A stretch of DNA of 64,000 nucleotides from Halorussus amylolyticus (GTDB lineage: Archaea; Halobacteriota; Halobacteria; Halobacteriales; Haladaptataceae). Under the pieces are notes generated by a model that searched no databases, was not told the origin of the DNA, and saw nothing but the letters and a program-made list of their open reading frames with translations. The DNA lies in the NCBI RefSeq assembly GCF_004143485.2, contig NZ_RXOB02000022.1, positions 1-64,000 on the forward strand, written 5' to 3'. The translations under genes were made by a program, and so were the position numbers. The stretch's first letter is position 1. The number at the start of each line of letters is the position of its first letter. Positions 36,728 through 45,092 of this stretch are shown here, piece by piece.

Positions 36728-36764
36728 GTCGCCTATCGGCCGCGAATCGCGGCCGATAGGCGAC
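36728..36764. terminator. 37-bp perfect inverted repeat after purD
   Basis: Arms of 18 bp around a single base (36728-36745 and 36747-36764). Likely ends the purD transcript and separates it from the DUF7344 operon promoter at 36778. Confidence 0.6.
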
Positions 36765-36777
36765 GCCTGTTCTCTCG

Positions 36778-36796
36778 AAGTCGAGACATAACAAAG
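36778..36796 (+). promoter_or_regulatory. glycan promoter motif, site 3
   Basis: Reads AAGTCG-AGAC-ATAACAAAG. The right half ends 25 nt before the ATG at 36821, the exact TATA spacing for a leaderless gene. The left half is a weaker match to CAGRCG. Confidence 0.6.
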
Positions 36797-36820
36797 GGTA
36801 GTTCGGCCGTTTTCCGGCCC

Positions 36821-37165
36821 ATGCCAGACGGGGCTTCCTCCGAGTCGCTCACGACCGACCGGGTGTTCGATTTGCTCGCCGACGCCGAGCGTCGGCGAGC
36901 GCTCTCCGCGCTCCGGAGCGCCGACGGGTCGGTGCAGTTAGGCGACCTCGCGGCCGAAACCGTGGCGCGCGACGAGTGCACCGACCCCTCGACGGTGACG
37001 GCCGACGAGCGCGAGCGGACCGCGGCCGCGCTCCACCACAAGCACCTCCCGCGACTCGCCGACTCGGGGGTCGTGTGCTACGACCCCGCCGAGAGTCGGG
37101 TCGAACTCACCGAAACCGTCGAGGAACTGACTCCCTACTTCGAGATTATCGACGCGTACGAGTAA
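36821..37165 (+). CDS. DUF7344 winged-helix regulator, copy 1
   Basis: 114-residue putative transcription regulator. Seen: the DUF7344 pattern LTTDRVFDLLADAERRRALSAL, a long central helix segment ending ALHHKHLPRLADSGVVCYD, and a wing-like end. No membrane segment, unlike copy 2 at 54743. Leaderless from the ATG at 36821. It is 51 nt upstream of an acyltransferase gene and shares the glycan promoter motif, so it may regulate that regulon and itself. Confidence 0.8.
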   Translation: MPDGASSESLTTDRVFDLLADAERRRALSALRSADGSVQLGDLAAETVARDECTDPSTVTADERERTAAALHHKHLPRLADSGVVCYDPAESRVELTETVEELTPYFEIIDAYE

Positions 37166-37216
37166 TCCGAAGTCCGACCAACTACTTTCAAGACCGAACC
37201 CCGCGAAACTCCGGAC

Positions 37217-37732
37217 GTGACCGACGAGACGCGCCGCCACGACCGCATCGAGCGCCACGCCACGCCGGGTCCCGGAAACTCGCTCCGGTCGTGGCCCGAC
37301 GCCAAGCACCCGCTCCGGGTCGCGCTGAACTACGCGGTCATCGTCCTCGCGCGAATCTCGCCCAGTCTGAAGCTCAAAAATGTTCTCCTCCGGTCCATCG
37401 GCGTGACGGTCGGCGAGGGTGTCTCGTGGGGCCTCGAATCGACGCCCGACGTGTTCTGGCCCGAACTCGTCACGGTCGAGGACCACGCCATCGTCGGCTA
37501 CGACGCGACCCTCCTCTGTCACGAATTTCTGCAGGACGAGTACCGAACGGGCGAGGTGGTCGTGGGCGAGCGCGCCATGATTGGCGCGGGCGCAATCGTG
37601 CTTCCGGGCGTCGAAATCGGCGCGGGTGCGAGCGTGGCGGCGAACTCGCTCGTGACTCGAGACGTGCCGCCTGGCGAGACGGTCGCTGGCGTGCCCGCCA
37701 AACCGATGGGGAGCGACGAATCGCCCGACTGA
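37217..37732 (+). CDS. left-handed beta-helix acyltransferase (WbbJ-like O-acetyltransferase)
   Basis: 171-residue hexapeptide-repeat transferase. Seen: N-terminal helices (LRVALNYAVIVLARISPSLKLKNVLLRSIGV), then hexapeptide repeats (VVVGERAMIGAGAIVLPGVEIGAGASVAANSLV) and the C-terminal VAGVPAKPMG typical of sugar O-acetyltransferases. GTG start at 37217. Second gene of the DUF7344 copy 1 operon; role in acetylating surface glycan is inferred from family and promoter. Confidence 0.85.
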   Translation: MTDETRRHDRIERHATPGPGNSLRSWPDAKHPLRVALNYAVIVLARISPSLKLKNVLLRSIGVTVGEGVSWGLESTPDVFWPELVTVEDHAIVGYDATLLCHEFLQDEYRTGEVVVGERAMIGAGAIVLPGVEIGAGASVAANSLVTRDVPPGETVAGVPAKPMGSDESPD

Positions 37733-37735
37733 CCG

Positions 37736-38239
37736 CTATTCGGTGTTTCGTCGGCTCACGAAGCGCCTGACGCCGAGTTCTACCGCGCCGAGGACGCCGA
37801 TGGTGACGACTACGACCGGGCCGAAAAACAGCGCGTAGAGTCCGAGCGGGTCGGTCTCGCCCCGGACGTGGAGGAAAATGTCTACGACGAGCGTAGTCAC
37901 GGCGAACAGTCCCGCGAGCGGGCCGACGAGTCGCCACCGGGCGTAGAGGTAGTACGGAATCGCGGCCTGCGCGCTCAGGACGACCACACCGGCCGAAATC
38001 ACCAGCGCCCAGATTCGAGGCGTCGCGGTCGCCCACGCGCCGGTCGCGAACCGAGCGCCCGCCCACGCGGCCAGACACGCGGCGGCGTACCCGAGACCGC
38101 CGACGAGCGCGACTCGCGACGGCGCGGGCAGGCGCTCGCGGAGCACGTGCGGAACTGCGGTCGCGAGCGCCCCCGACGCGCACGCGACCGCGAGCGTGAG
38201 CGCGTCGCTTCCGAGGACGGGGTCGGGCGTTCCGGGCAT
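37736..38239 (-). CDS. integral membrane protein of unknown function
   Basis: 167 residues with about five membrane helices (starting LTLAVACASGALATAV; last helix LYALFFGPVVVVTIGVLGAVEL). No recognised family. It follows mscS by one base and therefore ends the dacZ-mscS operon, suggesting a membrane role connected with osmotic or c-di-AMP signalling. Confidence 0.75.
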   Translation of the reverse strand: MPGTPDPVLGSDALTLAVACASGALATAVPHVLRERLPAPSRVALVGGLGYAAACLAAWAGARFATGAWATATPRIWALVISAGVVVLSAQAAIPYYLYARWRLVGPLAGLFAVTTLVVDIFLHVRGETDPLGLYALFFGPVVVVTIGVLGAVELGVRRFVSRRNTE

Positions 38240-38240
38240 C

Positions 38241-39026
38241 TCAGTTCCGGATGCGGACGACGCCCTGTTCGAACACTCGACTGTTGGGAACGATGTACTC
38301 CTCGCCGTCGCTCTCGATGCGGGTCACGAACACGTCCACCTCCTGGACGATGCCGCGGTCGTCGCCGACTCGAACTTCGTCGCCGATGCCGTACGGTTGG
38401 TTCAACAGGAGGTAGACGCCCGCGGCCGACGACCGCAGGAGGTCCCAGAACGCGACCGCTGCGAGGAGGACGGCCGCGAACACGTACGCCGCGAGGAGTA
38501 TCAACAGCGCCACGGTCTGGACGCCGACCTGCCCGAACGCGACCAGCGCCGCGAGGTAGACGATGGTGTACTTGACAACTCGCGGGATGATGCCAACCTC
38601 GGGAAGCTTGACCGACCGGAGGCGCTCGCTGACGACCAGTTCGGCCTTGTCGGCCACGACGAAGCCGACGATGAACACGAGAATGGCGATGAACAGGTCG
38701 GGGATGAATCGGAGGACGCCCTCCCAGAACAGCCGCGCGTTCAGGAGTTCGGCGACGTTGAGCGCGATGAGGACCACCACGCCGTAGATGAACCACGAAC
38801 TCAGTCGTGCGACCAGCGAGACGGTGTCGGTCCCGAGGCTCTGGGCGGTGCGCTCGAACGGCGTCCGCTCGACAGCGTCGGGGACTCCGGCGGCTATCAG
38901 GAGGCGCTCGTTCAGGCGTCCGATGACGTACCCCGCCAGTCCGCCGAGGAGGAGGATGAGGAGCGCGAGGACGTACGGAAATTCGTCGCGCAGGAGGACC
39001 GTCCAATCGACCTGCAGCGGCACCAT
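38241..39026 (-). CDS. mscS: MscS-family small-conductance mechanosensitive channel-like protein
   Basis: 261 residues: four or five membrane helices, then the MscS beta domain with LNQPYGIGDEVRVGDDRGIVQEVDVFVTRIES and DGEEYIVPNSRVFEQGVV. The long cytoplasmic C-terminal domain of E. coli MscS is shortened. Opens under membrane tension to release solutes. Its ATG overlaps the dacZ stop, so the two are translationally coupled. Confidence 0.9.
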   Translation of the reverse strand: MVPLQVDWTVLLRDEFPYVLALLILLLGGLAGYVIGRLNERLLIAAGVPDAVERTPFERTAQSLGTDTVSLVARLSSWFIYGVVVLIALNVAELLNARLFWEGVLRFIPDLFIAILVFIVGFVVADKAELVVSERLRSVKLPEVGIIPRVVKYTIVYLAALVAFGQVGVQTVALLILLAAYVFAAVLLAAVAFWDLLRSSAAGVYLLLNQPYGIGDEVRVGDDRGIVQEVDVFVTRIESDGEEYIVPNSRVFEQGVVRIRN

Positions 39027-39841
39027 CAGTACTCCTCCGGGTCGAGTTCGAGAATCAGTTCACCGCCCTTGAACGCTCTGACCATCCCGTCGCTTTCGGA
39101 GAGCACGATGGCGGTCGCGTTCGTTTCGCGGGTGATGGACCCCGCGGCCATGTGGCGCGCGCCGAGACCCTTTGGGATATCGACGCCCTCGGCGGAGGGT
39201 TCGAGATAGCGGTACGCCGAGACGATTTTCCCCGCGTCACTGATGACGAACGCGCCGTCGAGTCGCGAGAACTCCTTCAACATCACGTTCACGATGGGGT
39301 CGCCGACGTGGACGTGGGACTTCTCGAAGGGGTTGTACGACAGCGGGCGGGACTTGTTCATCACCTTGCCCGCGTCGCCCACGACGAACAGCGCGCCGAC
39401 CGGCTTGCCCTTTTGGCCCTTCTTGCCGAGTTCGACGGCCACGTCGAACACGTCGCGGATGACGCCGGGGTCGGCCCGCGAGTTGGCGAACAGGTCGTAG
39501 ACGCCCGACTGCATGGACTCGCTCGCCCGCGCTCGCGTGACCGTGTCGGTGCCCTCCTCGAACAGATTCGTGGTGCAGACCACGACGTCGCCGTCCTCGA
39601 CCAGTCCGTGCTCCATCGCGCCCTCGATGCCGAACTTGATTCGCTCTTTCACGTTGTCGAACTCCAGCGGGAGTTCGACGAACGAGTCGGCACCCACGGT
39701 GTTCTCCACCCCCACGACCACGAGGTCAACGCCGGCGTCGATGTCGGCGTATCGGTCGTAGTAGGACCCGCTCGGCGAGAACAGGAAAATCGCGTCGGCA
39801 TCCGCGACGATGTCCCCCAAGAGTTCGCTCGCGTCAATCAT
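39026..39841 (-). CDS. dacZ: diadenylate cyclase (c-di-AMP synthase, DacZ type)
   Basis: Condenses two ATP to c-di-AMP. 271 residues with the DisA_N/DAC domain in the C-terminal half: DGAFVISDAGKIVSAYRYL and GLGARHMAAGSITRETNATAIVLSES carry the DGA and RHxxA catalytic motifs. The N-terminal half (about 1-120) is the archaeal DacZ-specific domain. In Haloferax volcanii DacZ is essential and c-di-AMP affects osmotic balance; linkage to MscS fits this. Confidence 0.94.
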   Translation of the reverse strand: MIDASELLGDIVADADAIFLFSPSGSYYDRYADIDAGVDLVVVGVENTVGADSFVELPLEFDNVKERIKFGIEGAMEHGLVEDGDVVVCTTNLFEEGTDTVTRARASESMQSGVYDLFANSRADPGVIRDVFDVAVELGKKGQKGKPVGALFVVGDAGKVMNKSRPLSYNPFEKSHVHVGDPIVNVMLKEFSRLDGAFVISDAGKIVSAYRYLEPSAEGVDIPKGLGARHMAAGSITRETNATAIVLSESDGMVRAFKGGELILELDPEEY

Positions 39842-40053
39842 TACCCGAAACGACTCAACGACCGGAGAAAAGGTTTGCGGGGATATCTGTCGGCAGACCG
39901 TGTTTCCGACCCCTTCGATTCCGGTCTCACGGCCTCTGTTCGGTGTGGGTTCTGTTCATTGTTGACAATTCACAGGGAAGTCGTTCGCGGAGAGACATCG
40001 GAAGTCGCTTCCGGCGAGTATCTCCCGTCGGAGCGTGTTGTTCACGCTGAGAA
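39842..40053. other. intergenic region upstream of dacZ
   Basis: About 210 nt between the dacZ start and the first tRNA-Leu 3'-end copy. AT-richer than neighbours around 39900-39975. I see no gene; it should hold the dacZ promoter. Confidence 0.5.
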
Positions 40054-40134
40054 TGCGCGGGACCGGATTTGAACCGGAGCCAGAGGTTCCTGCTCACTGC
40101 GTTGCGCGGGCTGCCTCTGGCAGGGTTCAAATCC
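40054..40134 (-). repeat. tRNA-Leu 3'-end fragment, copy 1, with inverted T-arm
   Basis: The first 24 bases (40054-40077) are identical to the 3' end of the tRNA-Leu gene at 40329, as read on the plus strand. A second piece, GGGTTCAAATCC (40123-40134), is a T-arm-like sequence in the opposite orientation, so the unit can fold back (arms GCCAGAGG and CCTCTGGC are also complementary). Interpreted as a scar of integration at the tRNA gene. Confidence 0.7.
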
Positions 40135-40206
40135 TAACCGATACGACTTTGCCGCTCACGTTTTTGCGAGCAGATGAACTGCTCGCTGTGGTGCTCGCGG
40201 CAAAAA

Positions 40207-40296
40207 TGCGCGGGACCGGATTTGAACCGAAGCAAGACGGTCCGGGCATGCGGCGCTTCGCGCCGTTCCGGGCGTGCGACTTGCAGGGTTCAAATC
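40207..40296 (-). repeat. tRNA-Leu 3'-end fragment, copy 2, with inverted T-arm
   Basis: Bases 40207-40229 repeat the tRNA-Leu 3' end (23 nt identical). A T-arm-like GGGTTCAAATCC in reverse orientation sits at 40286-40297, and GCAAG/CTTGC arms lie just inside. Same design as copy 1 with different inner sequence. Confidence 0.7.
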
Positions 40297-40328
40297 CGCC
40301 CCTGCTCTTCGCTCACTTCGTTCGCTCA

Positions 40329-40413
40329 TGCGCGGGACCGGATTTGAACCGGCGGACCCCTACGGGATAGCGTCCTAAGCGCTACGCCGTTGGCCTGGCT
40401 TGGCAACCCGCGC
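40329..40413 (-). tRNA. tRNA-Leu (anticodon TAG)
   Basis: Class II tRNA of 85 nt: acceptor GCGCGGG/CCCGCGC, D arm GCC/GGC, anticodon stem TAGCG/CGCTA with loop CTTAGGA (anticodon TAG), long variable arm (TCCCGTAGGGGT region), T arm CCGG-TTCAAAT-CCGG, discriminator A. No intron. Two copies of its 3' end lie just downstream. Confidence 0.96.
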
Positions 40414-40495
40414 GCGCTCTGAGATTCCCGCGACGGAGACAAGAAACTGTCGTTCTCTGCGAGCGTTTATGTAGGATGGGACACTACCCTCGCGC

Positions 40496-40819
40496 GTGTA
40501 TCGAGCGCGCGACCACGTCGAAAACGAGCGCTGGCTCGCCGAGCTGCAGCGAACCGCCGACCGTCTCGACCTCGACACTGCCGCCCGCTCGCGCGCGACC
40601 GACCTCTTTCTCTCGACCGTCACCGAGTGGGACGGCGACGAGAGCGACGACTCGAAGCGCGCGGTGGTCGCGGCCAGCCTCTACGCCGGGTCGCTCATCG
40701 CGGGCGACCAGCGCTCGCAGGGTGCGGTCGCCGACGCCGCCGGAGTCTCGCGGCTGACCATCCAACAGCGGTGGAAGACGCTCCTCGAAGAAGCCGGGCT
40801 TCAGCCGCCGTCGTGGTAG
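40496..40819 (+). CDS. single cyclin-repeat TFB-like protein
   Basis: 107 residues resembling one cyclin fold of transcription factor B/TFIIB: DRLDLDTAARSRATDLFLSTV, then KRAVVAASLYAGSLIAGDQRSQ and the HTH-like GAVADAAGVSRLTIQQRWKTLLEEAGL. It lacks the N-terminal zinc ribbon and the second cyclin repeat of a full TFB (about 320 residues). GTG start at 40496 with a TTTATG box 30 nt upstream. Possible promoter-selectivity or regulatory factor; divergent from tRNA-Leu. Confidence 0.75.
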   Translation: MYRARDHVENERWLAELQRTADRLDLDTAARSRATDLFLSTVTEWDGDESDDSKRAVVAASLYAGSLIAGDQRSQGAVADAAGVSRLTIQQRWKTLLEEAGLQPPSW

Positions 40820-40856
40820 CGCGGTCACCGACCGCGCTCCCACGACTCCGGCCGAC

Positions 40857-41921
40857 CTACGCTCCGAGTTCGACCCCTGTTACTTCGAATCGCGCTCCGC
40901 CCGACGCGCTCTCGGTCGCTTCGACGGTCCAGCCGTGGGCGTCGCTCACGCGCTCGACGATGGCGAGTCCGAACCCGGTTCCGTCCGCGTCCGACGAGAA
41001 GCCGTAGTCGAACACCTCCTCGCGAATCTCCTCGGGGATGCCCGGCCCGTCGTCCTCGACGTAGAAGCCGGTCGGGTCGTCGAGGTCTCCGACCGTGACC
41101 GTGACCTCGCGCCCGCCGTGTTGGATTGCGTTCCGCGCGAGGTTCTCCAGCAGTTGCTGGAGTCGGCTCTCGTCGGCTTCGACGACGCGGTCGGTCTCTA
41201 CTCGGAGGTCGGCGTCGGCGGTCGCCACGATTTCCCACCCCTGTCGCGCCGTCTCCGCGAGACTGACCGGCGCGAGATTCGTAGTCGGTTCCTCGTCGCG
41301 CGCCACCAGCAGGATGTCGTCGATGAGCGCGCCCATCCGCTTGTGAGCGCGCGCGACCGTCGAGAGGTGGTCGTTCTCACACTCCTCTCTGGCGAGTTCG
41401 AGCCGTCCCCGAGCCACGCTGAGAGGGTTTCGGAAGTCGTGAGCCACGATGCTGGTGAATTTGTCGAGTCGCTCGTTCTGACGCTCTAGTTCGCGCTCGC
41501 GCTCTTTGAGTTCGTCATTTCGGCGTTCGAGTTCGCGCGCTTGGGTGATGGCCCGCGCTTCGCTGAGACCGATTCCGATGCCGCCAATCGACCCGAGCGC
41601 CAGCGCAATCGCTCGCGTTCCGGCCGTAAATTCCACCGTGACGCCGGGGTGTAGCACTCGAAGCATGATGAAGCCGTACATCACCCCGATTCCGCCGAGA
41701 CACCACGCCAGCACGCGCGGGTACAGCCCCACGTCCAATTCGGATTCGGGGAGCCAGAACCCCACGTACAGAATCAGCAGGCCCGGAACGCTCGTCAGAA
41801 CGTAGTCGATAGACGGAGCCAGAAGTCCGCCGCCGTCCGCGACGACGAACGTGGTTCGTCCTGCCGCAAACACGATAAACAGACCGCCGACCAGAGAGAT
41901 ACCTCGCGACCACCGGGTCAT
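40857..41921 (-). CDS. membrane-bound sensor histidine kinase
   Basis: 354 residues. N-terminal half has four or five membrane helices; a coiled-coil linker (ERRNDELKERERELERQNERL) leads to the HisKA H-box VAHDFRNPLSVARGRL (phospho-acceptor His) and the HATPase domain with NLARNAIQHGG (N-box), VEDDGPGIPEE (G1) and GTGFGLAIV (G2). No response regulator is adjacent. TATA-like TTATATATTG lies just upstream of 41921. Confidence 0.93.
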   Translation of the reverse strand: MTRWSRGISLVGGLFIVFAAGRTTFVVADGGGLLAPSIDYVLTSVPGLLILYVGFWLPESELDVGLYPRVLAWCLGGIGVMYGFIMLRVLHPGVTVEFTAGTRAIALALGSIGGIGIGLSEARAITQARELERRNDELKERERELERQNERLDKFTSIVAHDFRNPLSVARGRLELAREECENDHLSTVARAHKRMGALIDDILLVARDEEPTTNLAPVSLAETARQGWEIVATADADLRVETDRVVEADESRLQQLLENLARNAIQHGGREVTVTVGDLDDPTGFYVEDDGPGIPEEIREEVFDYGFSSDADGTGFGLAIVERVSDAHGWTVEATESASGGARFEVTGVELGA

Positions 41922-42044
41922 TCTCCGATAGTTTCTACAATGGCAATATATAAGTTAGGATTCCGCTCTCTCCTGGTAAAATATTCTTCACTTCGCGGTC
42001 ATTTTTCTGCGCCGCGTTCGTGGACATCTTCGGGTCCGTCTCGT

Positions 42045-42536
42045 CTACTCGCGTGCGGCGGTCCGGCCCTCACGGTCGGGCGTGAGGTTGCCGTGTTCGT
42101 CGATTTTGCCGTTCACGATGCGGGTGCTGGAGATGATGTCGCCGTCCTCGGCGTGGACGTGCGGCACGACCTCGACTTCGAGCGGGTCGTGGCCGCGCTC
42201 GGCGCGAAGGTCGTTGATTCGCTCGGCACCGTCGGTCGTCTCGGGCGAGACCACGAGCGCGTCGAACTGCGGTTCAGTCGCGATGCCCGTGGGTTCGGTC
42301 AGCTCTCTGACCTCGAACTCCCGGCCGTGTTCGTCGGCGATGGCTCGGAGTTCGGCTTCGAGGTCCCGCTTGCGCTCGTCGAACGACCGGACGTATCGGT
42401 CCACGTGGCGGGTCTCCGGCGCGAGGTCGTCGCTCGTGAGTCCGACCGTCACGTCCCCGAGTTCGAACGCGCGCTCGAACAGCGCGCGGTGGCCGTCGTG
42501 GACCGGGTCGAAGGTCCCGCCCAGGGCAACCTTCAT
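42045..42536 (-). CDS. coaD: phosphopantetheine adenylyltransferase, archaeal type
   Basis: Transfers AMP from ATP to 4'-phosphopantetheine in coenzyme A synthesis. 163 residues of the nucleotidyltransferase fold: GGTFDPVHDGHRALF (nucleotide loop with T/HxGH), VDRYVRSFDERKRDL and ISSTRIVNGKIDEHG (ISSTR motif). Single gene; the HTH regulator upstream is about 60 nt away. Confidence 0.92.
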   Translation of the reverse strand: MKVALGGTFDPVHDGHRALFERAFELGDVTVGLTSDDLAPETRHVDRYVRSFDERKRDLEAELRAIADEHGREFEVRELTEPTGIATEPQFDALVVSPETTDGAERINDLRAERGHDPLEVEVVPHVHAEDGDIISSTRIVNGKIDEHGNLTPDREGRTAARE

Positions 42537-42596
42537 ACCCCGGCGAAGGGCACCCCGCGGCTTAGTGCCTTCGGAACGGGGGCGTCGGCCGGGATT

Positions 42597-43220
42597 TCAC
42601 TCGTCGTCGCGGTCGTCGTTGCGCTCCTCGTCGATGTCCTCGACTCGGATGCTCACCGGTTCGGAGGGTTCGGCGGTCTCGTCGGCGGGTTCGAGGTGGT
42701 CGTCGAGGTTGAACACGGTGTTGAGTTCGTCCTGAATCTGGCCGACGATGCCCGAGACGAGTTCGCTCGGCGCGATGGCGGTGTACTCGTAGGGGTTGTT
42801 GCCCGCGCCCTCGCTCTCGCGCTTGCGGCGCTCGACGTTCCCCTCGTCGTGGAGTTCGGCGAGCGACTCGCGGACCGTACTCGGATACAGGCCGGTCCCC
42901 TCGGCGATTTCCTCGCTCGTGCTGTGAGGGTGCTTGCGGAGGTACACGTAGATGCGCGCACGGGTGTCAGTGTCGAGCACCCACGACAGCAAATCCACGA
43001 TTCCTTGGTCGAACTGGTCGACGGCCTTGTCGGCTTCCTCTTCGAGGCGTTCGCGCCCCTTGTCGAGTCGCTTACGACCCTCCTCGATTGGAACGTCCCG
43101 CTCGTCGGCGTCTCCGTCGTCTTCCCCCTCTCCGACCGCGACCGAGTCGGTGACTGTCTCGCTCTCGTCGTCCTCGACGGCGACATCCTCGTCTCGGTCG
43201 TCTGGATTCTCGTCGGACAT
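42597..43220 (-). CDS. winged helix-turn-helix transcriptional regulator with acidic N-terminus
   Basis: 207 residues. Residues 1-75 are highly acidic and likely disordered or coiled coil (RKRLDKGRERLEEEADKAVDQF). A winged HTH follows (about 80-150): DTRARIYVYLRKHPHSTSEEIAEGTGLYPSTVRESLAELHDEGNVERRKR. A C-terminal helix may dimerise. Target unknown. Confidence 0.85.
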   Translation of the reverse strand: MSDENPDDRDEDVAVEDDESETVTDSVAVGEGEDDGDADERDVPIEEGRKRLDKGRERLEEEADKAVDQFDQGIVDLLSWVLDTDTRARIYVYLRKHPHSTSEEIAEGTGLYPSTVRESLAELHDEGNVERRKRESEGAGNNPYEYTAIAPSELVSGIVGQIQDELNTVFNLDDHLEPADETAEPSEPVSIRVEDIDEERNDDRDDE

Positions 43221-43286
43221 GTCCTTTCTACGGGGACAAAAGCCGTCGCGGGGTAAAAACCTTGCTTACAGGTGAGTGAAAATCGG

Positions 43287-44369
43287 CTACGACTGTCCGA
43301 CGAGGAGCGACTCGTAGAGCGCGCCCGCGCCCTCGGCCGTGAGAATCCGGCGCTGGCGGGACGCCCCGCTCTCGTCGTCGTACATCTCGCGAATCCCCGA
43401 GACGCCGAGTCGGTCACACTCCCGGTCTACGACCTCGCCGAGACCGATTTCGCCCTCGCGGTCCCGACGGATGAACGCGGCCTCGTGGCCGTAGCGCATC
43501 GCCCGCCACTTGTTCTCGTCGAGCAACTCCCGGCGATGGCGGTAGCCCGATTCGCCGTCGTCGTAGCGCTCGGCGAGGTCCATCACGAGCGCCCGGACGT
43601 ACTCCACGAACGCCAGCACGTACTCGGGGTCGGCCTGCCCGTCGGGGCTTCGGACTTCGACCGTGCCGTGGCCTGTGTGGGGGCGCACGTCGTACCAGAG
43701 TTCGCCCCGGTCGTTGATGGCGTTCGTCCGGAGCATCGTGTCCTCGAACGCCGCGAAGTCGTCGTAGGAGTCGAAGTCGGTCGGCATCCCGGTGTTCGGG
43801 AGCGCCTCGAAAATCTTGGCGCGCGCCGACTGGAGGCCGGTGTCGAAGCCGTTCCAGTACGGCGAGTTCGCCGACAGCGCGAGCATCACCGGCAGGTACC
43901 ACCGGAGTTCGTTGGCTATCCAGACCGCCTTGTCGGCGTCGTCAACGCCGACGTGAACGTGAAGCCCCGCGGTCGTGTTCCGGTGTTGGGGGTACTGAAT
44001 CCGGCTGAGTTGCGCGCGGTATCGCGGCTTCTCGGCGTGTTCGAGTTCGCGCCACTTCGCGGCCGGGTGGAGACCCGCCGCCGCGATACGGTAGCCGCCC
44101 GCCTCGGCGTGTTCGACCAGCGCCGACCGGACCGCGAGCAGATTCTCGCGGGCCTCGCTCGGGCGGGCTATCTTCGGCGTCTGGGTCTCGATGACGCACT
44201 TGAACAGTTCGTGGTCGAGTCGCCCCTCCAGTATCTCGGGCGGGTCGCGGTCGTAGACGAGGTCGTCGGTCCCCGCGGTCGGGCGACCGTCGTCGTCCAC
44301 GACGAAGAACTCCTCCTCGATGCCCAGCGTCCCCAACTCCGTGAAATTCGTAGCCGAACCCGAGTCCAT
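43287..44369 (-). CDS. gshA: glutamate--cysteine ligase (GshA/GCS2 family)
   Basis: 360-residue carboxylate-amine ligase that makes gamma-glutamylcysteine, the main thiol of haloarchaea. Seen: [19 protein letters not shown] at the N-terminus, [20 protein letters not shown] in the middle and [12 protein letters not shown]. Length and motifs agree with the family. Monocistronic. Confidence 0.93.
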   Translation of the reverse strand: MDSGSATNFTELGTLGIEEEFFVVDDDGRPTAGTDDLVYDRDPPEILEGRLDHELFKCVIETQTPKIARPSEARENLLAVRSALVEHAEAGGYRIAAAGLHPAAKWRELEHAEKPRYRAQLSRIQYPQHRNTTAGLHVHVGVDDADKAVWIANELRWYLPVMLALSANSPYWNGFDTGLQSARAKIFEALPNTGMPTDFDSYDDFAAFEDTMLRTNAINDRGELWYDVRPHTGHGTVEVRSPDGQADPEYVLAFVEYVRALVMDLAERYDDGESGYRHRRELLDENKWRAMRYGHEAAFIRRDREGEIGLGEVVDRECDRLGVSGIREMYDDESGASRQRRILTAEGAGALYESLLVGQS

Positions 44370-44456
44370 CTCCCGGGTGTTCGCAACGGTCGGAGTAAAT
44401 ACTTCTGGAACCCGGCAAGCGCGGGCGGTTTCGGCCGCAGTGCCTCCTTCCTCGGA

Positions 44457-45092
44457 CTACAGCGGCCGCGCCACCACGCCGAGGTGGTCGTCGTGATACG
44501 GTTCGAGTCGCTCGGTCTCCAGCACCTCGTAGGACTCCTCCAGGTCGGCGAGCGCGTCGGCGAACACGTCGTCGGGGTCGCGGGTCACGTCCTCGCTCCG
44601 GGCCTTGATGGCCGCCAGCAGGCGGCCGTCGTCGGCGAGGAACTCCCGGTTTCGAACCGCGACGCGGGCCTGCCCGCGAGTCGCCACGTCTTGGACGAGC
44701 AGGTCCACGTCGGACTCGACGACGTGGGCGTACGTCTCGGGCTTCCGGGCGTCCTTCAGCAGGGGGAATAGGTTCGGCCTGTCTTCGGCGACTCCGACCA
44801 GGTCGCGGACGGGCCGAGGTGCGAACTCGACTGCGTAGGTCGGGCCTCCAAAGTCGGCGACGTGGCTGACGGTGGTGCCGCTCGCCGCCCCGAGGTAGAG
44901 CGCGGTCTCACCGCCGGCGAGACCGGTGTCCAGCCCGAGTTCGACCATCGCGCCGAGCTTCGACCGCCCGGCGTCCCAGACTCGCCACCCCTCGTCGGTG
45001 GGTTCGCCGTACACAGGGTCGCCGCGGGTCGCGAGTCGCTCCCGGCCGTCGAACGTACGGCGTTCGACGCCATCGGGAAGGTCGGGAGTCAT
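44457..45092 (-). CDS. flpA: fibrillarin-like rRNA/tRNA 2'-O-methyltransferase
   Basis: Catalytic subunit of C/D box RNPs; transfers methyl groups from S-adenosylmethionine to ribose 2'-OH. 211 residues with SAM-binding YLGAASGTTVSHVAD and conserved YAVEFAPRPVRDL, LVQDVA and AIKARSED (catalytic Lys). It overlaps the nop5 stop by four bases, the normal archaeal arrangement. Confidence 0.95.
   Translation of the reverse strand: MTPDLPDGVERRTFDGRERLATRGDPVYGEPTDEGWRVWDAGRSKLGAMVELGLDTGLAGGETALYLGAASGTTVSHVADFGGPTYAVEFAPRPVRDLVGVAEDRPNLFPLLKDARKPETYAHVVESDVDLLVQDVATRGQARVAVRNREFLADDGRLLAAIKARSEDVTRDPDDVFADALADLEESYEVLETERLEPYHDDHLGVVARPL

Noticed and set aside
40054-40328. Extra complete tRNA genes next to tRNA-Leu
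   Set aside because: Only the acceptor and T-arm part is repeated; no D arm or anticodon arm can be folded in either copy.
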